A DNA stretch of 64,000 nucleotides. Origin: Rhodopseudomonas_A palustris_F (GTDB lineage Bacteria > Pseudomonadota > Alphaproteobacteria > Rhizobiales > Xanthobacteraceae). The notes beneath the pieces are model-generated. The model was not told where the DNA came from. It saw only the letters and a list, made by a program, of their open reading frames with translations, and did no database searches. The position numbers and the translations under genes were made by a program. The stretch is from the NCBI RefSeq assembly GCF_000013745.1, contig NC_007925.1, positions 2,294,001-2,358,000 of the forward strand, written 5' to 3'. This document shows, piece after piece, positions 49,053 to 57,623 of this stretch (within the stretch, counting starts at the first letter, position 1; every line of letters starts with the position of its first letter).

Positions 49053-51080
49053 TCACGCCGCGCGGACGGAATCCAAGAACCGCGAGACCTCGCGCTTCAG
49101 ATCGTCGCTGTCGCGCGACAGTGATTGCGCGGCGACCAGCACCTGCGACGAGGCGGAGCCGGTTTCGCTGGCGCCGCGCTGCACGTCGGCGATGTTGGAG
49201 GACACCTCGGTGGTCCCAAGCGCCGCCTGCTGCACGTTGCGGGAGATTTCCTGGGTCGCCGCGCCCTGCTGTTCCACCGCGGAGGCGATCGCCGAGGAAA
49301 TTTCCGACATCTGCGAAATCGTCGTGCCGATCTCGTGGATCGCCGCCACCGATTCCTTGGTGGCCGATTGCATGCCGGTGATCTGCTGGCTGATTTCGCC
49401 GGTGGCCTTGGCGGTCTGCTCGGCCAACGCCTTGACCTCGGAGGCAACCACCGCGAAGCCGCGGCCGGCCTCGCCGGCGCGGGCGGCCTCGATCGTCGCA
49501 TTCAGCGCCAACAGGTTGGTTTGCCCGGCGATGGTGTTGATCAGTTCGACGACGTCGCCGATCCGGCTCGCCGCCTGCGCCAGCTGATTGATCCGTTGGT
49601 TGGTGTTCTGCGCCTGCTGCACCGCGGAGCCGGCGATCCGTGCGGAGTCCTGCACTTGGCGGCTGATCTCGTTGATCGAGGAGGCCATCTCTTCGGTCGC
49701 CGAAGCCACCGTCTGCACGTTGGTCGAAGCCTGCTCGGAGGCGGCGGCCACCACCGTGGTCAGCCGTTCGGTCTGTTCGGCGGTGGCGGTGAGGGTGCCG
49801 GCATTGGCTTCCAGTTCGGCGGAAGCCGAGGACACCGTCTGCACGATCTTGCCGACCGCGCCTTCGAATTCGTCGGCGAGCCGGTGCATGTCCTGCTTGC
49901 GCCGTTCGGTTGCGGCGTGCTCCTGGTCGGCCATTGCTTCGGCCTCCTGCTGCGCGCGATGCGCGGCGTTCTCGCGGATCACCACCACGGTCTTGGCGAT
50001 GTCGCCGACCTCGTCGCCGCGTTGGGCGCCGGGAATTTCCACGTTGAGCTCGCCGCTCGCCATTTGGCCGAGCGCGCCGTTGAGCTTCATCAGCGGCCGC
50101 GACACGCTGGCGAAGCCGAACACCACCGACACCACCGACGACAGCATCACCAAGATGCCGAGTCCGAAATTGACCTGGTTGGCGGAGGAGAGGTCGGCCT
50201 TGGCGCGGCTCTTGGCTTCGTCGGCCAGCGTCTCGCTGGCGTCGACCGCGGTGCGCATCAGGTCCAGCGCGCGGTTGCCGAGCGGCATGGCCTTGACGTC
50301 GACCAGGTTCTTGCGCGCCACTTCGGCGGCGACGCCCTCGGCCGAGGCATCGTAATAGCCGGTCAGGATCGAATTCATGAAGTCGACGTCGCCGATGAAT
50401 TCCGGGTCGCTGTTCAGCCGGCGCAGCCGCATCAGCTGGGCGTTCAGATCGCCGGGCAGCTTTTCGATGATCTCTTTCTGCTCGGGCTCGTCGGTGGCGC
50501 CGAACCGCCAGGTCGCCGCTTCCAGCATGTTGAAGGTGGCGTCGGTGGCGTACAGCACCTTCTCGATGTCGGAGCGGCGGGTGGCATCAAGGGTTCCCAG
50601 CTGCGACTGCGCCGATTCCATGGCGCGGCGCCATTCGCCGATGATCACCGTGCGCATCTCGACGACTTCCAGCGACTTCAGCTGGGTCTTGGCGATCTCT
50701 TCGGCGAGCCGGTAGTACTCCGCCGCGACCGTCTTGACGGTTTCGAGCCGACCTTTGTTCTCGGAGGCCGCGGTCTGGCTGATTGCGGCGTCGAGCTCGC
50801 GGCCGCTGAGCGCATTGGCCTCGCGCAGGTTGGCGATGCCCTTTTCGGCCTCCGCCGCAGTTTTCGCCAGCCGGATATCGCGCACCGAAAGCTGCATCCG
50901 GCGCAGCCCGACGTCGGCTTCCAGTGCGTGGCGGGCGATGCTCTGTTGGGCATCGGCGCGGTCGTTGCCGAGATTGACCGCGGTTTCGGAGATCATCTGA
51001 TTGCCGGACATCGTCAACGACAGCGCGATACCGACCAGACCGGCGAATCCGAGCTTGTAGGCGATGCGATTGAGTTTCAT
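49053..51080 (-). CDS. methyl-accepting chemotaxis protein
   Basis: A 675-residue chemoreceptor. N-terminal helix (LGFAGLVGIALSLTMSG, about 10-26), a long, mostly helical periplasmic region (about 30-300, HBM/4HB-like, no clear PAS), second helix (FGLGILVMLSSVVSVVFGFA, near 305-325), HAMP (about 327-380) and the MCP signalling domain. The hairpin tip region RAGEAGRGFAVVASEVKALA (near 550) is canonical. No CheW-tether pentapeptide is visible at the C-terminus. Ligand unknown. Not next to other che genes. Confidence 0.93.
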   Translation of the reverse strand: MKLNRIAYKLGFAGLVGIALSLTMSGNQMISETAVNLGNDRADAQQSIARHALEADVGLRRMQLSVRDIRLAKTAAEAEKGIANLREANALSGRELDAAISQTAASENKGRLETVKTVAAEYYRLAEEIAKTQLKSLEVVEMRTVIIGEWRRAMESAQSQLGTLDATRRSDIEKVLYATDATFNMLEAATWRFGATDEPEQKEIIEKLPGDLNAQLMRLRRLNSDPEFIGDVDFMNSILTGYYDASAEGVAAEVARKNLVDVKAMPLGNRALDLMRTAVDASETLADEAKSRAKADLSSANQVNFGLGILVMLSSVVSVVFGFASVSRPLMKLNGALGQMASGELNVEIPGAQRGDEVGDIAKTVVVIRENAAHRAQQEAEAMADQEHAATERRKQDMHRLADEFEGAVGKIVQTVSSASAELEANAGTLTATAEQTERLTTVVAAASEQASTNVQTVASATEEMASSINEISRQVQDSARIAGSAVQQAQNTNQRINQLAQAASRIGDVVELINTIAGQTNLLALNATIEAARAGEAGRGFAVVASEVKALAEQTAKATGEISQQITGMQSATKESVAAIHEIGTTISQMSEISSAIASAVEQQGAATQEISRNVQQAALGTTEVSSNIADVQRGASETGSASSQVLVAAQSLSRDSDDLKREVSRFLDSVRAA

Positions 51081-51385
51081 GCCCCATGCCTTTTGTTGCG
51101 CCGGACAATCGAAGCCGCCACAGCTGGCGTGTGCATGTCGACCGGTACGGCGGAGATTGCTCCGTGTCGAAAATAAGACGGAACGATAGTCTGCCGCGAA
51201 GTACGCTGGAGGGGATGAAGTTCGGATTAATTTCTGGTCGGGAACTGAGTAAAGATTGCCGGAATTGAGCGGAAAGGTAACAAGATGGGCTCGTAGTTGT
51301 CCGCAAGAGCCCGTCGCGCTCCCGAACCGTCCGTCGTCGCGACCGGCCGCCTCAATTCAGTTCGGTGGCGCGGTCGGAGCGGCGA
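51081..51385. other. gene-free 305-base stretch upstream of the chemoreceptor
   Basis: Probably holds the promoter of the minus-strand chemoreceptor gene. Open frames on the plus strand are short and of non-coding composition. No repeat or palindrome stands out. Confidence 0.45.
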
Positions 51386-51829
51386 TCACCCGGCGGGGCC
51401 GCCGTTGACGCGCCGCCACGGCCAGTCGATCACCTCGGCGCAATACAGCGCCCACCAGATGATGACCGGCTGCAACGCCAGCCGTGGCCCGTGATACCAC
51501 CAGCTACTCGGCAGCCCGGGTAGGTCGATGCCGGCGACGGCGTGCTTGATGTTGGCCGGCCACACCAACAGCGCATAGGCCGCGAACGCCACCCCGGCCC
51601 ACCAGCGCAGCGAGCGGGTCAGCAGCGCGATGGCGCCGGCGATCTCGCACAAGCCGGTGACGAAGATCACCTGCGGGGCGAACGGCACCAAGGACGGCGT
51701 GATCGCCAACAGCTTGTCGGGCGCGGCAAGGTGCAGCACACCGGCGGCGGCGAACAGCACCGCCATGATCCAGCGCATCGCCAAGCGCGCGGTGGCGGAC
51801 CAGGCGCGGAGGCGCGCCGCCGTCTTCAT
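51386..51829 (-). CDS. DoxX-family membrane protein
   Basis: A 147-residue protein with four hydrophobic segments (MRWIMAVLFAAAGVLHLAA; VIFVTGLCEIAGAIALL; WWAGVAFAAYALLVWPANI; LALQPVIIWWALYCAEVI). The pattern GVLHLAAPDKLLAI and LCEIAGAIALL is that of DoxX/DoxD-like proteins, often of unknown function, linked to redox defence. Follows the gene at 51832 by two bases, so the two form an operon. Confidence 0.85.
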   Translation of the reverse strand: MKTAARLRAWSATARLAMRWIMAVLFAAAGVLHLAAPDKLLAITPSLVPFAPQVIFVTGLCEIAGAIALLTRSLRWWAGVAFAAYALLVWPANIKHAVAGIDLPGLPSSWWYHGPRLALQPVIIWWALYCAEVIDWPWRRVNGGPAG

Positions 51830-51831
51830 CG

Positions 51832-52077
51832 TTATGATTTGTCGATGATGTCGGTGCGCGGGCGGTCATTGCCGCGGGCGGTTTCCTCGTGCCAATGGCC
51901 GTGCTCGTCCTCGTACTGGATCACTTCGGTGCGGCCCGGCACGCGCTGTTCGGCGGCCGCCCGGCGGGCTGCCGCGGCGGCGGATTTGTGGTCCGGAAAG
52001 GCCTCCGAAAACACGTCGCCGACCCGGTAGGCCCAGCCGCCGTCATGTTCGACGATCTTGTAAACGACCTCTGTCAT
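51832..52077 (-). CDS. small DUF2188-like protein
   Basis: An 81-residue protein from MTEVVYKIVEHDGGWAYRVG. The pattern (YxIVxHDGGWAYxxxxxFSEAFPDHxxAxxAA) is of the DUF2188-like small beta-alpha proteins. The ATG at 52077 is preferred to 52107. Coupled to DoxX two bases downstream. Function unknown. Confidence 0.7.
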   Translation of the reverse strand: MTEVVYKIVEHDGGWAYRVGDVFSEAFPDHKSAAAAARRAAAEQRVPGRTEVIQYEDEHGHWHEETARGNDRPRTDIIDKS

Positions 52078-52178
52078 GGGACCTCGCTGTGATCGGTGCA
52101 GGCGCATAATAACCGGCTGCGCGGCTGCGGTGGGGGCAACGCACCCGCTCCGCCCGGGTTCCGCGTTGGCTCAACATA

Positions 52179-52198
52179 TCATACTACCATTTGTATGA
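52179..52198. promoter_or_regulatory. short inverted repeat in a divergent intergenic region
   Basis: TCATAC and GTATGA pair perfectly around an eight-base spacer, in an AT-rich patch between the divergent genes at 52077 and 52262. Could be an operator or part of a promoter. Weak evidence. Confidence 0.3.
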
Positions 52199-52261
52199 TT
52201 CGCTTGCACGCAGCCCGTGCAGCCGGTCATGATCACCTCAAATCATAACAGGGAGGGCGTC

Positions 52262-52588
52262 ATGGTGATCGCGACACGCGTGCTGAAGCTGCGCGGCGAC
52301 AACGCTGAAATACCAATCCGGATCTTCGCGCCGGTCGAGGCCGAACGGAGCTGGGAATGCACCTTCGAAATCGGCTGGCCGCAGGGCGTGCAGCGCAAGC
52401 GCGCCGCCGGCGCCGATGCGGTGCAGGCGCTGGAATTTGCGCTGCGGCTGATCGGCACCTTGCTCTACAGCAGCGATCTGCACGAAGCCGGCCGCCTGAT
52501 GTGGGATCAGCCCGGCCGCGGCTACGGCTTTCCGGTGCCGAACACGATTCGCGACCGGCTGATCGGCGACGACGCCCGCTTGCTGTGA
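52262..52588 (+). CDS. small conserved protein, DUF6968-like, function unknown
   Basis: A 108-residue protein. ATG at 52262 is chosen for the GGGAGGG ribosome-binding site six bases before it; the frame opens at 52217. Beta-rich N-terminus with SWECTFEIGW, followed by a helix (DAVQALEFALRLIGTLLYSS). The wording resembles the rhizobial DUF6968 family, from memory. No enzyme motif. Confidence 0.65.
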   Translation: MVIATRVLKLRGDNAEIPIRIFAPVEAERSWECTFEIGWPQGVQRKRAAGADAVQALEFALRLIGTLLYSSDLHEAGRLMWDQPGRGYGFPVPNTIRDRLIGDDARLL

Positions 52589-52597
52589 GCGGGTGGT

Positions 52598-53770
52598 CTA
52601 GGCTGCGCTGCGGCCGGGGCCGCGGGCGTCCTGATTGGCCGGCAGCACCACCAGCGCATCGTCCTTGCGGCAGATGCCGAAGGTACCTTGATTGTTGGCG
52701 GTGAGCAGGATGGTGGGTTCGCCGCAATGCTCGCAGATGAAGATGCCGGCGTCGTCGAAGCGGCCGCGCAGTTTGTCGGTCTTGGCGATCAGCGTGCATT
52801 CGTGGCTGACCGGGTCGATGCCGACCTTGGCGCCGCAGGAGAAGCAGAACCGCACTTCGCTCTCGGTCTGGCCTTCGTCGATATTGGCCGGAATCCGCGA
52901 CGCGCAGACCGGGCAGGCGGCGGTGACCGCGACGGTGGCGTGCGAGGCGCCGCGCGCCCGCACGAACACCGCGCCATTGGTGGCGCGATGCGCATGGAAG
53001 CGCTGCTTGCAACTCTCGCAGGTCGGCGTGGCGCTGTCGCCGGGATGCACGCCGATCGGAAACGACACCGGCTTCTTACAGTTCGGGCAATTCTCCGTCA
53101 CGGTGGCGGGCGAGGCGGTCGGCGCCGCAGCCGGCGTTGCGCCCGAGCCTAGGGTCGGCTCGGTCTTCGGCTCCGAGCTTGGCGCGCGCTCCGGCGCGGC
53201 GTGGCCATCGAGCCGCTGCAACAGCTCCTGAACGTTGTCCTTCATCGAGGAGACCAGCGGCTGGTACTGCGCGATCGCGCTGACCGGCTGAGCATCCAAT
53301 AGCTTGCTGAATTCTTCGAGCAGGCCGCGCACCCGGGCGGTCTCGCAGCCGTCGAGCGGCACCTCGCCGGTGAGCTTGCCGAGTTCGTGGATCACGCCCG
53401 AGACATTGGCGATGCTCTGTTCGATCTGGCCGAAATACACTGCCGGGTGCTGCGCGTCGGCGAGCCCGAGCTTGACCGATTTGCGGATCTGTCCGGTGGA
53501 GAGTTCGAGCTGCCGCGCCAACACGCCGAGATGGCCGCTGACGCGGGTCTCCGAGGCGTCGTGGCCAAACGTCCAGGCGATCGCGATCGCCGCCAATGCT
53601 GCGCCGGAGATCGCCAGGATCTGGCCGGAGAACCACACCCAGCCGGTCTGCGAACCGAGCAGCACGCCGATCGCGATGATGAAGATCCCGATCGCCGCAG
53701 CAATGGTTTCGACCGGGTGAGCCAAAAAGAAATCGTCAAGTTTTTTGCTGAGCACCACACACCCGCCCAT
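52598..53770 (-). CDS. membrane protein with repeated zinc-ribbon Cys pairs, function unknown
   Basis: A 390-residue protein. Two membrane segments lie near residues 20-40 and 45-66, then a helical region (about 75-195), a Pro/Ala linker and a C-terminal part with Cys pairs: CPNC and CESC (about 230-258), CPVC and CFSC (about 291-320) and CEHC (about 354-357). These look like two complete zinc ribbons plus a half ribbon, which would face the cytoplasm. It could be an adaptor, or sense zinc or redox state. No family recognised. Start at 53770. Confidence 0.65.
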   Translation of the reverse strand: MGGCVVLSKKLDDFFLAHPVETIAAAIGIFIIAIGVLLGSQTGWVWFSGQILAISGAALAAIAIAWTFGHDASETRVSGHLGVLARQLELSTGQIRKSVKLGLADAQHPAVYFGQIEQSIANVSGVIHELGKLTGEVPLDGCETARVRGLLEEFSKLLDAQPVSAIAQYQPLVSSMKDNVQELLQRLDGHAAPERAPSSEPKTEPTLGSGATPAAAPTASPATVTENCPNCKKPVSFPIGVHPGDSATPTCESCKQRFHAHRATNGAVFVRARGASHATVAVTAACPVCASRIPANIDEGQTESEVRFCFSCGAKVGIDPVSHECTLIAKTDKLRGRFDDAGIFICEHCGEPTILLTANNQGTFGICRKDDALVVLPANQDARGPGRSAA

Positions 53771-54022
53771 AGGATCAGTTGTGGATAACCTACCAAGGAT
53801 TCTGTGCGCCTGATAGGCGTACCTTCGATCGGGACGGCATTTTCGCGAGCAACGTTAAATTGCGCGAAACATGCCGCAACGCCCACGCATTGCCTATACT
53901 CTGCTACTTCCAACCCACCAGACTTTGGTCGAACGCACGCCGCCGATCGGCCGATTGCCACAAGGTCCGATTGCGCTAGGTTGGCACCACCGCCGCGCCC
54001 CTCTGCCGATCCAGGTTTTGCC

Positions 54023-54358
54023 GTGACCCAAGCCGCTCCGACTCAAGCCGCTCCGACTGAAGCCGCTCCGACCGAACAGCCCAAGCAGGCCGAGCCCGAA
54101 CCGGTGGCCTCCGAAGTGATCGTCGGCAGCCACGCCTTTCGCCGCGGCGTCGTCGAAGTGCGCACCGGGCGCAGCCCGCGATTCGATGATGATGCGCTGG
54201 CGCAGGACGGCATGCAATGGGCCTATGAGTGGGGTCGGCAGTTCGCGTTGTTGGCGCCGCCCGACCTGCCGCTGATCTCGCCCGACGAAGGCACCCTGAA
54301 CCCCAAGGCGGTGTACCTGTTCAACGTCTATCTGCAGCGCGGACAATTGTGCAGGTAG
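54023..54358 (+). CDS. small conserved protein with Ala/Pro/Thr repeats, function unknown
   Basis: About 111 residues from a GTG at 54023. The N-terminus has three AAPTx units coded by tandem 15-base repeats (54032-54076). The rest (VIVGSHAFRRGVVEVRTGRS, then GMQWAYEWGRQFALLAP) is a compact domain with NPKAVYLFNVYLQRGQL at the end. I recognise no named family. The frame is open back to 53804, but that part has non-coding composition. Confidence 0.55.
   Translation: MTQAAPTQAAPTEAAPTEQPKQAEPEPVASEVIVGSHAFRRGVVEVRTGRSPRFDDDALAQDGMQWAYEWGRQFALLAPPDLPLISPDEGTLNPKAVYLFNVYLQRGQLCR
54032..54076. repeat. three tandem 15-base units
   Basis: GCCGCTCCGACTCAA, GCCGCTCCGACTGAA and GCCGCTCCGACCGAA follow head to tail in frame, giving AAPTQ-AAPTE-AAPTE. 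Copy number may vary between strains. Confidence 0.85.
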
Positions 54359-54368
54359 CTGAGGATCG

Positions 54369-54455
54369 ACGTAGGATGGGTTGAGCGCAGCGAACCCCAT
54401 CGGAGGCGTCGCCGTGGCGGCGATAGGTTTCGCAAGGGCTCGACCCATCCTACGG
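54369..54455. repeat. palindromic repeat, 'GTAGGATGGGTT' family, copy 1
   Basis: CGTAGGATGGGTTGAGC at the left pairs with GCTCGACCCATCCTACG at the right. The second copy at 58399-58484 is of similar length. Lies between two small genes. Confidence 0.75.
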
Positions 54456-54531
54456 ACATCGACGGGCGCCGCGCCGGATTGCACCGCGCGGCGGTCCGGA
54501 TATCATCGCCGGGTGGGCCAAGGAGGATGGG

Positions 54532-54765
54532 ATGACCCTCGACACCGACAAGATCGACCGCGCCGCGCTGGCGCTTTTGTATCTCACGCTGCACGACGGC
54601 TGCCGCGCCTGGAAGGGCTTCGATTGGGGCGTGCTGGGCCGGCTGCACGAGGCCGGCATGATCGACGATCCGGTCGGCAAGGTGAAATCGGTGGTGTTCA
54701 CCGAACAGGGCCTGCAGCGCGCCCGGCAATTGTTCGAAGAGTTGTTCGTGAAGGAGGAGGTCTAG
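54532..54765 (+). CDS. DUF6429-family small protein
   Basis: A 77-residue protein, MTLDTDKIDRAALALLYLTL then DGCRAWKGFDWGVLGRLHEAG and a helical end. This is the wording of the DUF6429 family, common in proteobacteria, with no known function. Good ATG after GGAGGATGGG. Single gene. Confidence 0.82.
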   Translation: MTLDTDKIDRAALALLYLTLHDGCRAWKGFDWGVLGRLHEAGMIDDPVGKVKSVVFTEQGLQRARQLFEELFVKEEV

Positions 54766-54956
54766 CAGCAGCGCGGCGAGGTGAACTTCATCGCGGCTTA
54801 GCGCAGAGGTCGCATGGGCTGAGCTGTTGTCAGCCCATCGCAGCCATCATGGATGAGCCGGCGCGGCATCGCTGGGGTTTTTACGGGGGTCTTAACTTAC
54901 CGTAAAGCGAAGTCTGCTAACCCGCTGCGGCGAATCGCAGGGATGAAAACAACAAA

Positions 54957-56369
54957 ATGGTCCCGTTTCAATGGAATGCGCTGTTCGAAACCGGCAATGC
55001 CCGGATCGATCGCCAGCATCGCACGCTGTTCGAACTCACCAACGATCTCGCCCGCGCCGTGCAGAACGGCGAGAAACTTCCGGAAATCTCCGCGCTCGTC
55101 CTCAAGCTGCGTGACTACGCCGCGACGCATTTCTGCGACGAGGAGCAACTGATGCGCTGCTCGGCGCTGGCGATCCAGGAAAAGACCCGCCACGCCTGCG
55201 CGCATCGCTCGTTCATCAAGAAGGTCGAAGATCTCGCGGCGCGCCGCGACCTGTCGAATGTGGAAGCGGTCAGCGAATTTCTGCAGTTTCTGGTCACCTG
55301 GCTGGTGACCCATATTCTCAAGCTCGATCATCGGATGACCAAGGCGCTGTTGCGGCAGCCCGCGCTCGACGCCGACAAGCGGATCACCGTCGAACAGGTT
55401 CTGATCTCCGCCTTGATGGAGACCGAGCGGCGGTTTCGGGTGATCTCCGACGAAGCGCCGACGCTGATCTGGATCTGCGGCATCGACGGCGTGCGCGACT
55501 TCGCCAACAAAGCGTGGTTCGACCTCGTCGGCGCGACGCCGAGCGCGGATGCGCCGATCGATTGGACCAGCTATCTGCATCCCGACGACAAGGATCGCTA
55601 TCTGGCGCTGATCGCCGGGCTGATGGTGTCGCCGCTGCAGGCCGAGGCCGAATTCCGGGTCAGGACCGCATCCGGAAGCTGGCGCTGGATCTTGGAGAAG
55701 ATCACGCCGCGGATGGACGGCGAACGGTCGATCGGCCTGATCGCGTCGGGCATCGACGTCACCGACGTCAAGCTGTCCGAGGGGCTGTTGAGCGAGGCCA
55801 ACAGCCGGGTCGAACAGCAGGTCGAGGAGCGCACCCGCGAATTCCAGCGGCTCGCCCACGCCGATCCGCTGACCGGAATCGCCAATCGCCGGCTGCTGAT
55901 CGAGCGGCTGGACGGCGAAGTGGCGCGCGCCGCCAAAGCCGGCGGCGAACTGTCGGTGCTGTATGTCGATATCGATCACTTCAAGAGCATCAACGACAAT
56001 TTCGGACATGCCGCCGGCGATCGCGTGCTGGTGCAGCTCGCCGCCACCATGAAGAGCCTGCTGCGGCAGACCGACCTGGTCGGGCGGATGGGCGGCGAGG
56101 AATTCGTGGTGCTGCTGCTGAACACCGACCAGGCCGCCGCGCTGCGCGTTGCCGACCAGTTGCGCGAGGCGATCTCGCGCTGCGAATTCGAGCTTATCAC
56201 CAGGCCGGTGACGATCAGCGTCGGGGTCGCCGGTTACGAAGCCGCCGAGGACGCGGCGAGCCTGCTCGCCCGCGCCGATCACGCGCTGCTGCAAGCCAAG
56301 CGCTGCGGCCGCAATCAGTGCCGATTGGCGCCCGCCCAAGGCGATGCGCTGATTTCGCTGTCGGCGTAG
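54957..56369 (+). CDS. bacteriohemerythrin-PAS-GGDEF diguanylate cyclase
   Basis: A 470-residue soluble protein. Residues 1-135 form a bacteriohemerythrin domain with H21, H58, E62, H83, H119 and D124 in the di-iron pattern (HFCDEEQ, HILKLDHR). A PAS/PAC domain (about 150-275) and a short coiled coil precede the GGDEF (about 300-460). The active site is GRMGGEEF, with a product-inhibition site RQTD nine residues before. Such proteins sense oxygen or redox state through the di-iron centre and change c-di-GMP output. Known for the family; the signal here is inferred. Confidence 0.9.
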   Translation: MVPFQWNALFETGNARIDRQHRTLFELTNDLARAVQNGEKLPEISALVLKLRDYAATHFCDEEQLMRCSALAIQEKTRHACAHRSFIKKVEDLAARRDLSNVEAVSEFLQFLVTWLVTHILKLDHRMTKALLRQPALDADKRITVEQVLISALMETERRFRVISDEAPTLIWICGIDGVRDFANKAWFDLVGATPSADAPIDWTSYLHPDDKDRYLALIAGLMVSPLQAEAEFRVRTASGSWRWILEKITPRMDGERSIGLIASGIDVTDVKLSEGLLSEANSRVEQQVEERTREFQRLAHADPLTGIANRRLLIERLDGEVARAAKAGGELSVLYVDIDHFKSINDNFGHAAGDRVLVQLAATMKSLLRQTDLVGRMGGEEFVVLLLNTDQAAALRVADQLREAISRCEFELITRPVTISVGVAGYEAAEDAASLLARADHALLQAKRCGRNQCRLAPAQGDALISLSA

Positions 56370-56408
56370 CTGCGTCGCCTCATCCGATCCGCGACGCGCC
56401 AGCCGCCG

Positions 56409-56852
56409 TCATTTCGCGCCGGGCTCGGTGACCGGCGTCATGTCCTTGACGCCGACCGCGCCGATATAGACGCCGAGCAGGCGCATCGGCGTGGTGCCGG
56501 TGTTGACGCTGAAATGCGGCACGTCCATCGCCTCGACGAGGGAGTCGCCCTTGCGATACACCCGCTGGCCATAGCTGCCGTAGTCGACGGTCAATTCGCC
56601 CTCGAGGATATAGGCGAACAGCGGCACGTCATGCTTGTGCAGCATGGCGCGTTGCCCTGGTGCCAGCGTGACGATCGCCGCATCGACATGGGGATCGCCC
56701 GCGGGATAGCGGATCTTCTGGCCGAGAATGGTGGTGCCGGTCGAGAGCAGCGGCACCGCGGGGTAGCCGAGCTGCGCGTCCTGCGCGGCGACCGGAGCGG
56801 CGATAGCGCAGGCCAGCAGGACGAGTGCAGTTGCGAAACAGCGGCGGTGCAT
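56409..56852 (-). CDS. exported cupin-domain protein
   Basis: A 147-residue cupin. Signal peptide at about 1-23 (ATALVLLACAIAAPVAAQ). The single cupin barrel has MLHKHDVPLFAYILEGELTV (about 70-89), with two His, a Tyr and a Glu, and VPHFSVNTG for the second motif. The metal or ligand is unknown. Likely periplasmic. Single gene. Confidence 0.8.
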   Translation of the reverse strand: MHRRCFATALVLLACAIAAPVAAQDAQLGYPAVPLLSTGTTILGQKIRYPAGDPHVDAAIVTLAPGQRAMLHKHDVPLFAYILEGELTVDYGSYGQRVYRKGDSLVEAMDVPHFSVNTGTTPMRLLGVYIGAVGVKDMTPVTEPGAK

Positions 56853-56978
56853 CGGCGATCCTTAGCGAGAGGGGTTGCGTCGCCGATCAATCAAGATCAG
56901 CGCGCCGACAGGATGTCAATCGCCGCTGCGGATGTCGCTTCGCTGATCCGGGCTATCCTTGCTACCCGGGCTCGCCTG

Positions 56979-57155
56979 CTACGCGGGCTCGCCGCGGCTG
57001 TTGGCTTGAGCGGTCTCGCCGGCCGCTGCGGGGGCCGTCGCCGTCTCCGCCACGATGCGCTGCCGGCTGTTCAACCGAAACAGCGTGTGCACCGTGTTGC
57101 CGACCGTCGCGACGCCGCCGCGCATGTTGGGCAAGATCAAAACCGCTTCGCTCAT
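56979..57155 (-). CDS. 58-residue small protein whose stop lies in a repeat
   Basis: Short gene, MSEAVLILPNMRGG then ATVGNTVHTLFRLNSRQRI, ending in an Ala/Gln-rich tail. A ribosome-binding site AGGAG sits 8-12 bases before its ATG. The stop (TAG) is supplied by the CTACGCGGGCTC repeat sequence near 56979, so the natural C-terminus may have been changed by the repeat. No family recognised. Confidence 0.5.
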   Translation of the reverse strand: MSEAVLILPNMRGGVATVGNTVHTLFRLNSRQRIVAETATAPAAAGETAQANSRGEPA

Positions 57156-57310
57156 CGTCCGCTCCTGATGAATTCCGCGGGGACAATGGGATGGTTAAAC
57201 TTTAGTTCATTGTCGATAAGTTCATGGTTAGTATTCGGTTAAGGCGCCGGCCGTGGCCGCCGGCGCCGACGATGCGAGATGACGTGAGCGATACCGAGGG
57301 CCGCGCAACA

Positions 57311-57397
57311 GTAGCCCGCATGAGCGCAGCGACATGCGGGGCAGCGTCACCTCGCGCAACACCCCGGATGTCGCTGCGCTCATCCGGGCTACGCTTG
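57311..57397. repeat. palindromic repeat, 'GTAGCCCGCATGAGCG' family, copy 1
   Basis: GTAGCCCGCATGAGCGCAGC at the left pairs with GCTGCGCTCATCCGGGCTAC at the right. Copy 2 is at 58911-58997; a partial copy lies near 56929-56990. Confidence 0.75.
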
Positions 57398-57483
57398 CCG
57401 CCCTTGGTGTTCATTCCGGCGGAATAGCAAGCCCGGGCGGCTTGTCGAGGCGGGCTGGTGGTTCGGCCAGGCAATGTCAGCGC

Positions 57484-57573
57484 GTAGGGTGGGCAAAGCG
57501 AAGCGTGCCCACCGAGCCTGGGCGTGACGTTGAACGTGGGCACGGCGCAAGGGCGCCTTTGCCCACGCTGCGG
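57484..57573. repeat. palindromic repeat, 'GTAGGGTGGGCAAAGCG' family
   Basis: GGTGGGCAAAGCG at the left pairs with CGCCTTTGCCCAC at the right, with inner GTGCCCACC/GTGGGCAC arms. One copy in this window. Confidence 0.7.
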
Positions 57574-57623
57574 TTGCTGCCTTGTGGGCGTCCTTCAGCG
57601 GCCATCCCCCCACGCCGATTCCC

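Larger units (their letters stand above)
57156..57623. other. gene-free 468-base stretch with two repeats
   Basis: An AT-rich patch at 57190-57240 (TTTAGTTCATTGTCGATAAG) may hold the promoter of the 58-residue gene. It also contains palindromes at 57311-57397 and 57484-57573. No other gene is seen. Confidence 0.5.

Noticed and set aside
49125..51176. 683-codon open frame opposite the chemoreceptor gene
   Set aside because: Mirror frame of a high-GC gene; Gly/Asp/Arg-rich with no motif, while the minus strand is a clear chemoreceptor.
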